Source: Planctomycetota bacterium (GTDB lineage: Bacteria; Planctomycetota; Phycisphaerae; UBA1845). Taken from it: a DNA stretch of 56,296 bases. The notes under the pieces were generated by a model. It searched no databases, had not been told where the DNA came from, and worked only from the letters and a program-made list of their open reading frames with translations. The stretch lies in NCBI GenBank assembly GCA_024275565.1, contig JAJRYY010000018.1, positions 1 to 56,296 on the forward strand. Direction: 5' to 3'. Positions 28,319-36,557 of the stretch are shown one piece after another (position 1 is the first letter of the stretch; every line of letters starts with the position of its first letter). Position numbers and translations under genes: made by a program.

Positions 28319-29203
28319 CTACACTCGGAGACTCTCAAAACTATACAGAAGTGTCTGAACCACCAGACGCCACCCATCCGCCAACACGAATAGAAGCAAT
28401 TTAAACGGCAGACTGATCAACACTGGTGGCAACATCATCATCCCCATCGAAATCAGAATCGACGCGATCACCATATCGATCACCAGAAATGGAAGGTAAA
28501 TCCGAAACCCCATGATGAACGCTGTCTTAAGCTCGCTCAGCATGAAGGCAGGGATCAGCGTTGTCGTCGAGACGTCCTCTAAAGACAACGGCGTACTTCG
28601 CTCCACGGACGTTCCCGTCGCATACTCATGAAACAGGTAAATATCTTCGTAATTATCATTCCGCGAAATCTGAGCGAACATAAACTGCCGAATGGGATCC
28701 CCTGCTTTTTCAAACGCCACACGCTGACCCATTTTGCCATTCAGATATGGCTGAAGTGCTTCAGTGTTGATCCGCGCCCACGTCGGCGCCATCACAACTG
28801 CCGTCATAAACAGCGACAGCGCCATCAGCACCTGACCCGGCGGAAGCTGTGGCGTCGCCATCGCCTGCCGCAACAGCGACAACACAACCATAATCCGGGC
28901 AAAACTCGTCGTCATGATCAGGATCGAAGGAATCAGCGTCAGGATCGTCATAATGACGACGATCTGCAGCGTCGCACCCACACCCTCACCATCCGTGGCA
29001 GGTGTCAAGATCCCCCGACCATCGGGTATATTCCAGGGATTGTCGATCGATGGGGACGACGAGGGTGCCGTACTCGCGGAAAAATCCGACGACGAGCTGA
29101 AATCCGTCAAGGATTGGGCGCGAGCAGGGAGCGTCACGGGCAAAACCCACAACGCAAGCATCACAATCAATACGAGTTTCACCAAGCCTCCATGCTCATT
29201 CAA
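28319..29203 (-). CDS. fliP: Flagellar export gate protein FliP
   Basis: The product is 294 residues with an N-terminal signal sequence (LVLIVMLALWVLPVTLPARA) and a Ser/Asp-rich linker. The core follows: LTLIPSILIMTTSFARIMVV, LSLLRQAMATPQLPPGQVLM, LIPAFMLSELKTAFIMGFRI, then YLPFLVIDMVIASILISMGM and MMLPPVLISLPFKLLLFVLA. FliP forms the pentameric scaffold of the gate. It lies between fliO and fliQ, with a 79-base gap to fliO. Confidence 0.96.
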   Translation of the reverse strand: MNEHGGLVKLVLIVMLALWVLPVTLPARAQSLTDFSSSSDFSASTAPSSSPSIDNPWNIPDGRGILTPATDGEGVGATLQIVVIMTILTLIPSILIMTTSFARIMVVLSLLRQAMATPQLPPGQVLMALSLFMTAVVMAPTWARINTEALQPYLNGKMGQRVAFEKAGDPIRQFMFAQISRNDNYEDIYLFHEYATGTSVERSTPLSLEDVSTTTLIPAFMLSELKTAFIMGFRIYLPFLVIDMVIASILISMGMMMLPPVLISLPFKLLLFVLADGWRLVVQTLLYSFESLRV

Positions 29204-29282
29204 TGAAGCGCTACTCCATTAGCGCTTAGACCTCAAATTCTCGAAAGGTACGCCAGAATATGCGACAGATTCAACAGATCAA

Positions 29283-30188
29283 TCAGTCAGGCACCTCCGC
29301 GCCTGGAAGCGTCCCATCCGGCGAAACCCGCTTCATATCGCCACCACAATGCCCCTGAAGCCGCGTCAACAAACTCTTCAGCTCATTCCGAGTCTCACTC
29401 AGACGCGCCGATCGATCGGACACAAGGTCATCAGACGGCGAACACGCATCATCACCAACCTCAAAACTTGCACTCTCCTCTTCAAGCGCTTTCTTGAACG
29501 CGGCACGTTCCGCAGAACTCTGCCTACGATGGATCTTTTCTTGCAGAGAAAGCGTCTCTTCCAAATCCGTCACACAGTGCAGCATCGAAATGCGATCGGA
29601 TGTCACACCTACAAACGCAAAACGATCACCAAGACGCACCAGAGCGATACTCTGCTTCGGAGACAAATGAGTACGCCGAATCACCTCCATAAGATCACTT
29701 CCACTACCCATCGCAGGCCTCAGCAACCGCCGCGCTATCCAACCGGTGACAGAGATCGCAAACAGAACGAGCAACAACGCAACCATCCCATGACGATACC
29801 AGGGAATCGCAGCTTCAACACCTTCTGACTCGACACGTCGCTGCAAAGTCGTTTCTCGGTCCAACACCTCTCGACTCGGAATCACCGAAGACCCGGAAAA
29901 AGGTGATCCTCGCGTAGCTGGCGGTTCAACAGGACCAACAAATGCTGCATCCAAATCAAGCGACGACTCTGAAACACCAGCAGCAGAAACCTCATCTTCA
30001 GACTCTGAATCTTCAACGCCCAACGCTTCGGTCTCTGGCGAGAGAGACAACCCACCGTTCACAACTGTTCCACCACCAGTCACCAACGCAGAACCCAACA
30101 CTTCAGATGTGTCAGCAAACGCGGGCATTACCACAATACCCACCAGAAATACCAGTATAAACGCAGCATGGTTCGCAATTATCTTCAT
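29283..30188 (-). CDS. fliO: Flagellar biosynthesis protein FliO
   Basis: The start at 30188 (MKIIANHAAFILVFLVGIVV) lies one base beyond the fliN stop, so translation is probably coupled. The product is about 301 residues with a signal peptide, a periplasmic low-complexity part, one transmembrane helix (GMVALLLVLFAISVTGWIAR) and the FliO/FliZ cytoplasmic beta domain (VIRRTHLSPKQSIALVRLGD, RFAFVGVTSDRISMLHCVTD). A long charged C-terminal tail follows. FliO assists FliP assembly. The length is well above the usual 100-150 residues because of both tails. Confidence 0.85.
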   Translation of the reverse strand: MKIIANHAAFILVFLVGIVVMPAFADTSEVLGSALVTGGGTVVNGGLSLSPETEALGVEDSESEDEVSAAGVSESSLDLDAAFVGPVEPPATRGSPFSGSSVIPSREVLDRETTLQRRVESEGVEAAIPWYRHGMVALLLVLFAISVTGWIARRLLRPAMGSGSDLMEVIRRTHLSPKQSIALVRLGDRFAFVGVTSDRISMLHCVTDLEETLSLQEKIHRRQSSAERAAFKKALEEESASFEVGDDACSPSDDLVSDRSARLSETRNELKSLLTRLQGHCGGDMKRVSPDGTLPGAEVPD

Positions 30189-30189
30189 A

Positions 30190-31344
30190 TCAACCAGCAT
30201 CCACCAATTGAGGGCCAGATACGATTTCACTCACTCGAACACAAAAATTATCACCCAGCACCAGAACCTCACCACGAGCGACGAGGCGATCGTTCACAAA
30301 TACATCAACCGGGTCACCAGCCAATGCGTCCAGTTCAACAACACTTCCTTCACCAAGCTTGATCACGTCGTCAAGAAACATACGGGTCCGACCAAGCTCA
30401 ATATGCACATGCATATCAACATCACGAAGTATCGAAATGTCCTTGGCAGATGACGAGGCAGACTTGCCGGTGAAGTCAGGAAGGTCCGGAGAACTCAGAT
30501 TCGATGTCTCAGGAGGTGAAGGAGCGGAAGCAGCGGAAGCAGCTTCTTCTGCGATTGCAGCCGCCATCTCGGCAGCTGCAGCGTCAAAAGGTCGACCTGC
30601 GGAGTCAAGTTGTGGCTCTTCAGACTCCTGCAAAACCCCATCGACCCCACCGCTTAACAGTGCATCAATCCCTGCCTGCCCTGTGAGATCAGACGGAGCA
30701 TCAGCAGCAACATCGCCAGCCAATCCGCTTGATTCTCCAAAGGCAGCATCTATATCAGCCTGGGAAAATGACCCATCGCTGGCAGCACCATCCATCGAAT
30801 CCACATCAGAGGTAACAATACCCCCAGACACATCATCGCCCGCCGCGCTCGTCAAGGCGTCGATATCCGCCTGGCTGAATTCTCCAGAAAGGTCTGCTGC
30901 TGATTCGGAATCACCATCACCAGGTGCATCAACCGATCCTGCACCCTGGACCGAAGACGTCAGGGCGTCGATGTCGGCCTGGTCAAACGTACCATCATCG
31001 CTCGACGGCTCTACATCCGTGCTGGAAACTTCACCACCCAGGCCAGCATCTTCAACTGAAGATGAATCTTCACCGACATCGCCAGCACTCGAAGGCGGCA
31101 TCTCGCCACCAGCAGCATCCTCCGACGAATCTGCCACAGTGTCACCAGGATCATCAGGAGTGACATCACCAGAAGGTGATTCTGAATCCGATGCGCATGC
31201 GGCATCATCCAGACCAGCACCGTCAGAAACACCATCTTCCGAAGAACCACCAGCGACAGCGTCACCTTCTTCAGAGGCACCGCCGGGCGTAGAAAGTTCC
31301 CCTTCCATTTCGTCGGGATTCGGGTTATTCGGGTCGTCTGCCAT
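30190..31344 (-). CDS. fliN: Flagellar switch protein FliN with long N-terminal extension bearing four CheY-docking-like motifs
   Basis: Residues about 303-384 form the SpoA/FliMN_C domain (ILRDVDMHVHIELGRTRMFL, GEGSVVELDALAGDPVDVFV, NDRLVARGEVLVLGDNFCVR). The first 300 residues are acidic, Ser/Gly/Ala-rich and probably disordered. They carry four copies of FSQADIDALTS-type peptides, near residues 120-130, 156-166, 193-203 and 220-230 (the last LTGQAGIDALLS). These match the N-terminal peptide LSQxEIDALL of FliM and FliY, which binds phosphorylated CheY. Normal FliN is about 130 residues and lacks it. It follows fliL directly, where fliM would be expected. Confidence 0.88.
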   Translation of the reverse strand: MADDPNNPNPDEMEGELSTPGGASEEGDAVAGGSSEDGVSDGAGLDDAACASDSESPSGDVTPDDPGDTVADSSEDAAGGEMPPSSAGDVGEDSSSVEDAGLGGEVSSTDVEPSSDDGTFDQADIDALTSSVQGAGSVDAPGDGDSESAADLSGEFSQADIDALTSAAGDDVSGGIVTSDVDSMDGAASDGSFSQADIDAAFGESSGLAGDVAADAPSDLTGQAGIDALLSGGVDGVLQESEEPQLDSAGRPFDAAAAEMAAAIAEEAASAASAPSPPETSNLSSPDLPDFTGKSASSSAKDISILRDVDMHVHIELGRTRMFLDDVIKLGEGSVVELDALAGDPVDVFVNDRLVARGEVLVLGDNFCVRVSEIVSGPQLVDAG

Positions 31345-31421
31345 ATGATTATCGTCTCAAGATCACACGTCCAATAATGCCACGTGCGTTTCTATCGACC
31401 TCAATGGCGTTCTGATTCCAA

Positions 31422-31955
31422 TCAAAGGTTGGCGCGAGACTGCAACATCTTCGTAATCAACACTTCCTGCACCAATTCCTTGCCCCCAAGAAGATTATTC
31501 ACCTCAAATCGAAGCTGACGCTTGATCTGCTCCATCGTCGGGTCGTTCAGATGCTGAGGGTCTGCAGAGCGAATCACCGTCTGGACGCGATCCTGGATCA
31601 TGCTCTCACGAAGTTCGATGAATTTCTCCAACACCTCAACACTTTCAGCCTCTACCAGTATTGATAACCCCATGTTGTAGACAAACAACCGCCCCTCTTT
31701 CCGATTAAACGACTGTACCTCGCAGAGTGGAAGCTCAACCTGACCCTCAAGTTGAAACGGATCACGCATCGCCTCCTCGTCCATGGCAGCTTCAGCAGCT
31801 TTCGGATCAGGACTGAGAAAACTCATCGTCGCAAAAATCCCCACCCCTTCCACAAGCATCAGGAGACCCACAATAATCAGCGGCTTCAGGCGACCACTTT
31901 TCTTCTCTTCACCCTCAGAACCATTATCATCAACGCCAGCGTCATCGGCTGCCAT
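31422..31955 (-). CDS. fliL: Flagellar basal body-associated protein FliL
   Basis: The product is 177 residues: a short cytoplasmic acidic-basic start, one transmembrane helix (LKPLIIVGLLMLVEGVGIFA) and a periplasmic FliL domain (GRLFVYNMGLSILVEAESVE, ESMIQDRVQTVIRSADPQHL, RQLRFEVNNLLGGKELVQEV). FliL rings surround the stator and support torque. It overlaps the motB end by 14 bases, so they are translationally linked. It is followed after 77 bases by fliN, with no fliM between. Confidence 0.9.
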   Translation of the reverse strand: MAADDAGVDDNGSEGEEKKSGRLKPLIIVGLLMLVEGVGIFATMSFLSPDPKAAEAAMDEEAMRDPFQLEGQVELPLCEVQSFNRKEGRLFVYNMGLSILVEAESVEVLEKFIELRESMIQDRVQTVIRSADPQHLNDPTMEQIKRQLRFEVNNLLGGKELVQEVLITKMLQSRANL

Positions 31956-32703
31956 GATCCGTTACCCTTTCTTCAGTACCCATGAGCTGACCGGCAAAAT
32001 CATCCACGATCGCTTCTGTCACAATTATTTCAACACGACGATTCAACGCGCGGCGACGCTCCTCATACGCCTGACGTACAAGCGGAGCGTGGTTCCCAGC
32101 AGCCTCAATGCGAAGACGACCGCTACGGATCCCAAAATCAACCAGTGTGTCAGCAACAGCACGAGCTCGGGCATACGAAAGCTCCATCGCATCACGAAAC
32201 GGTGAATCTGCAGGAAGCGCCTCAAGCGTCGCGTGACCACGCACCTTGATGATCGTATTGTGACCAATCACCTTGGATACAAGCCCCCCAATCAAGGCTC
32301 GCGCTTCAGGTTTCAAATCAGCCTTGAACCGTTCAAATGTAACCCGTCCACCTACCTCCAAATTGATCCCTTCGCGTACATCCGTCACGCGAACGACTTT
32401 CCCCTCAATCCCCTCCTCGTCAGAATCCCCTTCCTTTTTCGTCTGCTGAATAAGCACAACACGCTTCAACTGCTCCACCAGACTGTTCTTGCTGGAATCC
32501 AGGGTCGGGACTACGCCGATCCGACCTTGATGACCAAACGCCATCCGGAGAGAATCCATAACCTCCTGAAAGCGACGATCCTGCTTCTGCTCGCTCATCG
32601 ACACAATGATGACGAAAAAACACAACAGCAACGACATCATGTCCCCGAACGTCACCATCCACTCAGGGGCGCCAGCGGCTGCAGCTTTTTTCTTTCTCGC
32701 CAT
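31942..32703 (-). CDS. motB: Stator protein MotB
   Basis: The product is 253 residues. The N-terminal basic segment is followed by PEWMVTFGDMMSLLLCFFVI, in which D21 is the expected proton- or sodium-binding aspartate of the single transmembrane helix. The C-terminal OmpA-like peptidoglycan-binding domain includes VIGHNTIIKVRGHATLEALP, LSYARARAVADTLVDFGIRS and GRLRIEAAGNHAPL, with RRVEIIV at the end. It pairs with MotA to form the stator. A 105-base gap separates it from motA. Confidence 0.93.
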   Translation of the reverse strand: MARKKKAAAAGAPEWMVTFGDMMSLLLCFFVIIVSMSEQKQDRRFQEVMDSLRMAFGHQGRIGVVPTLDSSKNSLVEQLKRVVLIQQTKKEGDSDEEGIEGKVVRVTDVREGINLEVGGRVTFERFKADLKPEARALIGGLVSKVIGHNTIIKVRGHATLEALPADSPFRDAMELSYARARAVADTLVDFGIRSGRLRIEAAGNHAPLVRQAYEERRRALNRRVEIIVTEAIVDDFAGQLMGTEERVTDHGSR

Positions 32704-32808
32704 GGTCCTGGAGTTCCAAAGCCCTGGAGTCCGACCTGCGGATCATCCAGCTCAAATCACGAAAACGCGACGTTCAATCGCAGCAGAAATAACCACACCA
32801 GAAAAACA

Positions 32809-33585
32809 CTAAGCCGCCTCTTCAACAGCCTCAAAAGCACGCATCGACGGCGGAAGAAACGTCTTCAGCTTCTGCTCCACAACACGAGGATTATCTCCCG
32901 ACTGAATCGCAATAATCCCCTTAATCACGATCTCCATCAGAAACAACTCCTCATCACTACGGAGCGCAAGCTTGTCGGCAAGCGGCAACGCAACAAGGTT
33001 CGCAACAATCGCACCATACATCGTCGTCAACAACGCAACCGCCATACCTGGACCAATCGCAGCCGGGTCATCCATGTTCTGGAGCATAATCACCAGACCA
33101 ACCAGCGTCCCGATCATTCCAAACGCCGGTGCATAACGACCGATCGTGTCAAAGAGGGATTTTCCCGTCGCATGACGCGCCGCAAGAGAATCCATCTCGC
33201 TGTTCAGCATCTGCTCTACCAACGCCGGATCAGTCCCATCAACAGCCATCTGAAGCCCGCTCACAACGAACGGATCCGAGATGCCCTCAATCACATTTTC
33301 CAACGCCAGAATACCATCACGACGGGCGATCTCAGCATATTGAACCAGGTCGCCAATGAGCTTGGTCGGACTCTCAGCCTTGGTGAAAATCGTCTTCATC
33401 AACACCTTGACCGAACCCAGAACATTCTTCAGCGGAAACGCAATCAAAGTCGCTGAAACCGAACCACCGATCACGATCGCGACGGAACCCACGTCAATAA
33501 ACGCGCCGATTGAGGATTTCGACATGATCGCCCAGAGAATCAGTCCGGATCCGGCGATCAATCCAAATACTGTGGCAATATCCAT
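32809..33585 (-). CDS. motA: Stator protein MotA
   Basis: The product is 258 residues with four transmembrane helices. The family regions are visible: FGLIAGSGLILWAIMS, GGSVSATLIAFPLKNVLGSV, the cytoplasmic loop with RRDGILALENVIEGISDPFV, and the conserved PAFGMIGTLVGLVIMLQNMD followed by GPGMAVALLTTMYGAIVANL. It conducts ions with MotB and drives rotation via FliG. It lies between flbD and motB. Confidence 0.94.
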   Translation of the reverse strand: MDIATVFGLIAGSGLILWAIMSKSSIGAFIDVGSVAIVIGGSVSATLIAFPLKNVLGSVKVLMKTIFTKAESPTKLIGDLVQYAEIARRDGILALENVIEGISDPFVVSGLQMAVDGTDPALVEQMLNSEMDSLAARHATGKSLFDTIGRYAPAFGMIGTLVGLVIMLQNMDDPAAIGPGMAVALLTTMYGAIVANLVALPLADKLALRSDEELFLMEIVIKGIIAIQSGDNPRVVEQKLKTFLPPSMRAFEAVEEAA

Positions 33586-33708
33586 AAAGGTCGATTCCTT
33601 AACTCAGCCCGCACGAGACCAGCAACTCACATCCGATATCGTCGAATCACAGCTTTTTCTTTGGCCAGACCTGACCCTTATTCGGTGTAAATCAGGCGTA
33701 AACAAACC

Positions 33709-33903
33709 TCACACAAGCTTAAAACCGCGAATCTGTCGAGCATACTCAGTCGCCCTGCAGACGATCTCATCGACTGTTTCCCGGACCATGAAGTTTTCAC
33801 CATTTACCAGCGTAATCAGCGTATCCGGAGTCGATTCGATCAACTTGATCAACTCGGCATTCACGACGATTTTTCGATCGTTCAGTCGCGTCACATGGAT
33901 CAT
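33709..33903 (-). CDS. flbD: FlbD-family flagellar protein
   Basis: The product is 64 residues from the ATG at 33903, with GGGAG 9 bases upstream: MIHVTRLNDRKIVVNAELIK, LIESTPDTLITLVNGENFMV and a C-terminal YARQIRGFKLV. This is the small FlbD/SwrD family often found between flgE and motA, which in Bacillus raises stator power. The frame stays open further upstream only because it crosses the 21-bp repeat array, so the short start is preferred. Confidence 0.88.
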   Translation of the reverse strand: MIHVTRLNDRKIVVNAELIKLIESTPDTLITLVNGENFMVRETVDEIVCRATEYARQIRGFKLV

Positions 33904-33954
33904 GACAAATAACTCCCGCCCAGATACTATTGACACCACTGCTTGCCGACGAAC

Positions 33955-34033
33955 TAGGGCATTACCCCTAACGCATAGGGCATTTTCCCTAACACATAGG
34001 GTATTATCCCTGACACACAGGGTGTTATCCCTA
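33955..34033. repeat. 21-bp tandem array forming three covarying hairpins, spanning the flgE stop codon
   Basis: Units of 21 bp each contain a CCCTA-N5-TAGGG palindrome. The hairpins are at 33966-33980, 33987-34001 and 34008-34022. In the third the stem is CCCTG-N5-CAGGG, a paired change that keeps base pairing. The fourth unit ends in the flgE stop (34031-34033) and last codons. The spacers are T/A-rich. It lies between flgE and flbD. Confidence 0.85.
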
Positions 34034-35725
34034 ACGCACAAGCAATAGCAGCTCCTGAAGCATATCATCCGCCTGCCGAACAACCCGTCCTGCGGCGGAA
34101 AAACCATTGGAAGCTGTGATCAAACCGACCAGTTCGCGCGATAAATCCACATTGCTCTGCTCCAACTGTCCGGATCCGATACTGCCAGTGGCTCCAGCCT
34201 GTGGCGCTCCGACGACGGGGTCACCACTGTTTGCCCCTGCTGAAAAAAGATTTTCACTCAGTCCGATAAGCCCCTCGTTGTTGGCGAACGATGCAAGTGC
34301 CACTTGACCTAATGTTCGGGTCTGCCCGTTTGAAAGTGTCCCTTCAATAACTCCATCCGAGGTGATCTCGTATCCGGTGAGTGTCCCCTCCTCCGATCCA
34401 TCGGACGAGGCCATCTCCAGAGTCGAATCTCCGCCAACATCAGTGAGGCCTGTGACGTCCGAAAAGCTGATCTGGAATGAGAGGGGATTTACCGCACCCG
34501 TATTGCCCCGGCCGACGGAAACCTGCGTGCCGGTGGAAGATTTGAATTGACCATTCTGATCGAAAGCGACCGTGCCATCACCCAGAAAAGTGGTCGCGGT
34601 CCCGGTGGATAGTGATTCTGCTGAGAATCTCCAGAGGGTACCTGCATCGGTTTTTTCCTCCAGGACGACACGTAATCGGACGTCCACCGGTGTTCCAAGA
34701 GAGTCGAATATCTGGAAGCTGGTGGTGAATCCATCTCCGGTCGCCGGGGTGGTCGTGAAGGCGAATGGAAATTTCCCGGTGCTGTCGTTGCTGATGGAGG
34801 TTGGATCGAGGTTCAGAGCGTTGACGTCTCCCGCGTTTGATATGACAACGAGCGCTCCGGCTGGGGCGGTGGTGCCGTCACCGATCTGGACGCCGGGCGA
34901 TCCGATAGCCGAGTCGCGTGAGTCGATCCCCAGTGCCTGCTCAAGAAACGATGCGAGATCGCCCAGGGTAGATCCGTCGCCCCCTACCACAAAATTGCTC
35001 TCTGGATATTTGAGTCCGCCTTTCTGCACCTGGCCGATCTTTATGACGTCTGCTGTAGAAAAAAGCGGCGTGTCGTTTGCATCAACGAGTGCGGTGAGGG
35101 GTGTTGCTGCTGTGGCAGGGGCGCCACCTGTTGTCATCATGATGTTGGAGGTCGAGACGGAGCCTGACACTGCCGGCTCGCTTGAGGCATCGAAGTTTCC
35201 TGCCAAGATCACTTCTGTGGTTGCCTGGGCTTCTGAGACGACACCGAGGGGTATACGCAGGTTCGTCAGATTTCCAGAGTCGATGGTCCCGTCGGCTGAG
35301 GCTGGGAATCCCTGTACGAAGGCGCCGTTTGCTGAGACGAGTTCCTGGCGAGTATTGAGTGTAAAGGCTCCATCGCGGGTGTAGTTCTGCTGGTTTTCTC
35401 TTGATTGCAGGATAAAGAATCCTTCGCCGTCAATGGCGAGGTCTGAGGGCAAACCTGTTCGTTCTGTTGATCCTTGTGCGAAATTTCGCTGGATCGTCGC
35501 GAGCGTGCTTCCGTATCCTGTCTGGATCGGGTTGGTTCCGCCATTCACGGTGCCCGGTGGCGTACCTGCCTCAAGGGTGTTGACCGGCATTGTTTCAAAA
35601 AGCGCCCGTGAGCTTTTGTAGCCTGTTGTATTCACGTTGGCGACGTTGTTACCGATCGTGTCGATTGAGGTCTGGTTTGTCTGTATCCCTGTGAATCCTG
35701 TTAAGATTGCGCTTGTCAGGCCCAT
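34031..35725 (-). CDS. flgE: Flagellar hook protein FlgE
   Basis: The product is 564 residues. The N-terminal rod/hook motif is AILTGFTGIQTNQTSIDTIG followed by NNVANVNTTGYKSSRALFET, with FAQGSTERTGLPSDLAIDGE and GFFIL after it. The C-terminus is SGQLEQSNVDLSRELVGLIT and ASNGFSAAGRVVRQADDMLQ. The length and the neighbour flgD point to FlgE rather than FlgF or FlgG, which are about 250 residues. It forms the hook outside the cell. Its stop codon is the seed of the repeat array downstream. Confidence 0.93.
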   Translation of the reverse strand: MGLTSAILTGFTGIQTNQTSIDTIGNNVANVNTTGYKSSRALFETMPVNTLEAGTPPGTVNGGTNPIQTGYGSTLATIQRNFAQGSTERTGLPSDLAIDGEGFFILQSRENQQNYTRDGAFTLNTRQELVSANGAFVQGFPASADGTIDSGNLTNLRIPLGVVSEAQATTEVILAGNFDASSEPAVSGSVSTSNIMMTTGGAPATAATPLTALVDANDTPLFSTADVIKIGQVQKGGLKYPESNFVVGGDGSTLGDLASFLEQALGIDSRDSAIGSPGVQIGDGTTAPAGALVVISNAGDVNALNLDPTSISNDSTGKFPFAFTTTPATGDGFTTSFQIFDSLGTPVDVRLRVVLEEKTDAGTLWRFSAESLSTGTATTFLGDGTVAFDQNGQFKSSTGTQVSVGRGNTGAVNPLSFQISFSDVTGLTDVGGDSTLEMASSDGSEEGTLTGYEITSDGVIEGTLSNGQTRTLGQVALASFANNEGLIGLSENLFSAGANSGDPVVGAPQAGATGSIGSGQLEQSNVDLSRELVGLITASNGFSAAGRVVRQADDMLQELLLLVR

Positions 35726-35823
35726 GATTGCCTTGCTCCTGTGATTTCTGTACTCACGATTTTCCTCTTGCGATGTTCTGCACCGCGGATGCTATCAAGA
35801 GAATGTTCCACCTGCTGGTTGCA

Positions 35824-36426
35824 CTATGCTGCCAAGCTTGCTTCAGTCATTTGCAGCTCTTCTCCTGTGTCCAGCTCAAGGATCTGACCACGGGCTAGAT
35901 CGGTACGCACGCTGGTGACGATTCCTTCGATTGTGCGCGTTTCGCCTGAACTGTTCTGCTCCGTGCCACGCACCAGTCTTCCAATTAGTTCTGTCGCAGC
36001 GTTTTCAGGGGTCTCGATGGATGTGACCTGATCGAGCGCGACGAGTTCGCCGGAGTCGAGTTCCAGGTCAGCTTTTCCCTCCGCGTCGAATCGAATGGCC
36101 ACAACGACGCCGGAAATTTCCCTATCCCCGCTTTGCTCATCACCGAACTGAGCTGAGATCTGCTTCCCAATCATTGAAGAAACTGCACCGAATCTCTGAT
36201 TACCGACCAGGGCATTCATGGAATCCACGAGTGATGTTGAGAGCTGTATTTCCTGGATGCTGGAGAGCTGGTTGAGCAGTTGTTCGTTGCTGGTTGGTTC
36301 GAGTGGGTCCTGATTTGAGAGCTGTGTGATGAGGAGCTTCAGGAAGTCTTCCGGAGCGAGGGCCTGAGACCCCGGGCTGGTGCTTTTGGGTTGAGCTGCT
36401 GGTGATGCGATTGCGTTTATATCCAT
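35824..36426 (-). CDS. flgD: Flagellar hook cap / assembly protein FlgD
   Basis: The product is 200 residues. The conserved N-terminal block is APEDFLKLLITQLSNQDPLE followed by PTSNEQLLNQLSSIQEIQLS. A C-terminal beta part (RFGAVSSMIGKQISAQFGDE, GVVVAIRFDAEGKADLELDS) follows. FlgD caps the growing hook. GGGAG lies 6 bases before the ATG. It sits between fliK and flgE as in many bacteria. Confidence 0.92.
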   Translation of the reverse strand: MDINAIASPAAQPKSTSPGSQALAPEDFLKLLITQLSNQDPLEPTSNEQLLNQLSSIQEIQLSTSLVDSMNALVGNQRFGAVSSMIGKQISAQFGDEQSGDREISGVVVAIRFDAEGKADLELDSGELVALDQVTSIETPENAATELIGRLVRGTEQNSSGETRTIEGIVTSVRTDLARGQILELDTGEELQMTEASLAA

Positions 36427-36557
36427 GTCAGTCTCCCTGTCTTGCTGCCTGTTCTGCGATTGATACGTCTTACATGTGCGTCGCTTTACGACGCCAGCAT
36501 CGACTCGAACATCTCTAAAGCGAAGGACTCTGTGCTCACAGGTCCGTAGAGCTGTCC

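Noticed and set aside
30359..31348. Plus-strand Ser/Pro/Ala-rich frame of 329 codons opposite fliN
   Set aside because: It arises from the low-complexity fliN extension; the minus-strand frame has the SpoA domain and conserved peptides.
32233..33456. Plus-strand frame of 407 codons opposite motA-motB
   Set aside because: It is antisense to two well-conserved stator genes and rich in Arg/His/Asn with no family.
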